Shown here: piece by piece, positions 5,491-5,993 of the stretch | Numbering within the stretch: the first letter of the stretch is position 1 | Layout of the letters: each line of letters starts with the position of its first letter | Assembly: GCA_002480015.1 (NCBI GenBank) | Contig: DLQD01000028.1 | Coordinates: 1-5,993 of the forward strand | Direction of reading: 5' to 3' | Length of the DNA: 5,993 nt | Source: Opitutia bacterium UBA7441 | Lineage (GTDB): Bacteria > Verrucomicrobiota > Verrucomicrobiia > Opitutales > Coraliomargaritaceae | Notes under the pieces: model-generated | Database searches by the model: none | What the model was told of the DNA's origin: nothing | Seen by the model: the letters and a program-made list of their open reading frames with translations, nothing else | Program-made: the position numbers and the translations under genes

Positions 5491-5993
5491 ATGATGATGC
5501 TCAAAAAAAACTTTCGCGACTCTCTGGTCGCGGGGCTCTCGCTACTGGCCGCGAGCTTTCTGGGCGGCTGCAAATCCTACCAAGTGGGTCACCCGGCCGA
5601 GCTCGCTTTCAAATCTATTTACATCCAGCCTGTCTCTAATGACAGCTTCGCCCCCCAAGCTCAAGCCCTCCTCAGCGCACAAATCCGCGATGTATTCATC
5701 CGAGATGGACGCACACAACTTGTCGCAAGCGAAGACGCCGCCGACGCGGTCCTCATGGTCAACTTAACAGGATACAAACGCACAGCCGCCGCCCGTCAGA
5801 AAAACGACACCGTCGTAGCCAGTGATTTCGACCTCTCACTCTTTGCCGAAGTCTCCCTCTTCGATCAAAACAAAGGGGGCTACTTCTTCCAGTCACGCCT
5901 CATCAATGAGACCTCCAATGCCTACGTCGAAAACCCCTACATCGCCGCTGGAGACCCCCGCACCCAAGATTTTTTGCAATCTGAATACCAAGC
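5491..5993 (+). CDS. lptE: LptE-like outer membrane lipoprotein, cut by the window edge
   Basis: The frame is open from 5491 to the right edge (167 codons plus two bases), so the C-terminus is missing. The start has three consecutive ATG codons (5491, 5494, 5497), then a basic stretch (LKKNFRD), a hydrophobic core and the lipobox FLGGC, with C27 the expected lipidated residue. After processing the protein begins CKSYQVGHPAELAFKSIYIQ, followed by a region that resembles LptE/DUF-type LPS assembly lipoproteins: SIYIQPVSNDSFAPQAQALL, then a segment predicted to alternate strand and helix (DAVLMVNLTGYKRTAA; DFDLSLFAEVSLFD). LptE would plug the LptD barrel in LPS export to the outer surface. The family call rests on overall pattern and on being next to a BamD-like gene, 28 bases away; another envelope lipoprotein is possible. 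An A8 run lies at codons 5-7. Confidence 0.68.
   Translation, partial: MMMLKKNFRDSLVAGLSLLAASFLGGCKSYQVGHPAELAFKSIYIQPVSNDSFAPQAQALLSAQIRDVFIRDGRTQLVASEDAADAVLMVNLTGYKRTAAARQKNDTVVASDFDLSLFAEVSLFDQNKGGYFFQSRLINETSNAYVENPYIAAGDPRTQDFLQSEYQ

Overview
This window reads as a chromosomal segment of a Gram-negative bacterium, most likely Verrucomicrobiota (perhaps the Opitutae/Puniceicoccales side). The assignment is an inference from three things: an L32 protein with no zinc-ribbon cysteines that begins MGQPKRKQSK, the rpmF-plsX-fabH order followed by outer-membrane assembly genes, and the lack of Shine-Dalgarno sequences before the genes. No rRNA or other strong taxonomic marker is present.

Layout. 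Bases 1-1309 are an apparently complete insertion sequence of the IS4 superfamily. It has one DDE transposase gene (130-1296) between imperfect terminal inverted repeats (1-17 and 1293-1309). The window starts exactly on the outer base of the left repeat. The right end abuts the start of elbB (1311-2006), which encodes a DJ-1/PfpI-like protein, so the insertion has replaced whatever leader elbB originally had. A 92-base gap with a plausible sigma70-type promoter (2015-2042) follows. Then comes a run of five same-strand genes: rpmF (2099-2278, ribosomal protein L32), plsX (2328-3371), fabH (3434-4432), a BamD-like TPR protein (4437-5462) and an LptE-like lipoprotein (5491 to beyond the right edge). 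Gaps between these genes are 49, 62, 4 and 28 bases, with no convincing terminator, so they are probably one operon.

How the genes work together. PlsX makes acyl-phosphate for phospholipid synthesis, and FabH starts fatty acid chains. The BamD-like protein would help insert beta-barrel proteins into the outer membrane, and the LptE-like lipoprotein would help deliver LPS to it. The cluster therefore joins translation (L32), lipid synthesis and outer-membrane construction in one transcription unit.

I did not find a previously undescribed system. The most interesting points are the IS junction at the elbB start codon with a possible outward promoter, the consistent lack of Shine-Dalgarno sequences, and the BamD-like protein without a lipobox. 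No RNA gene or CRISPR array was seen.
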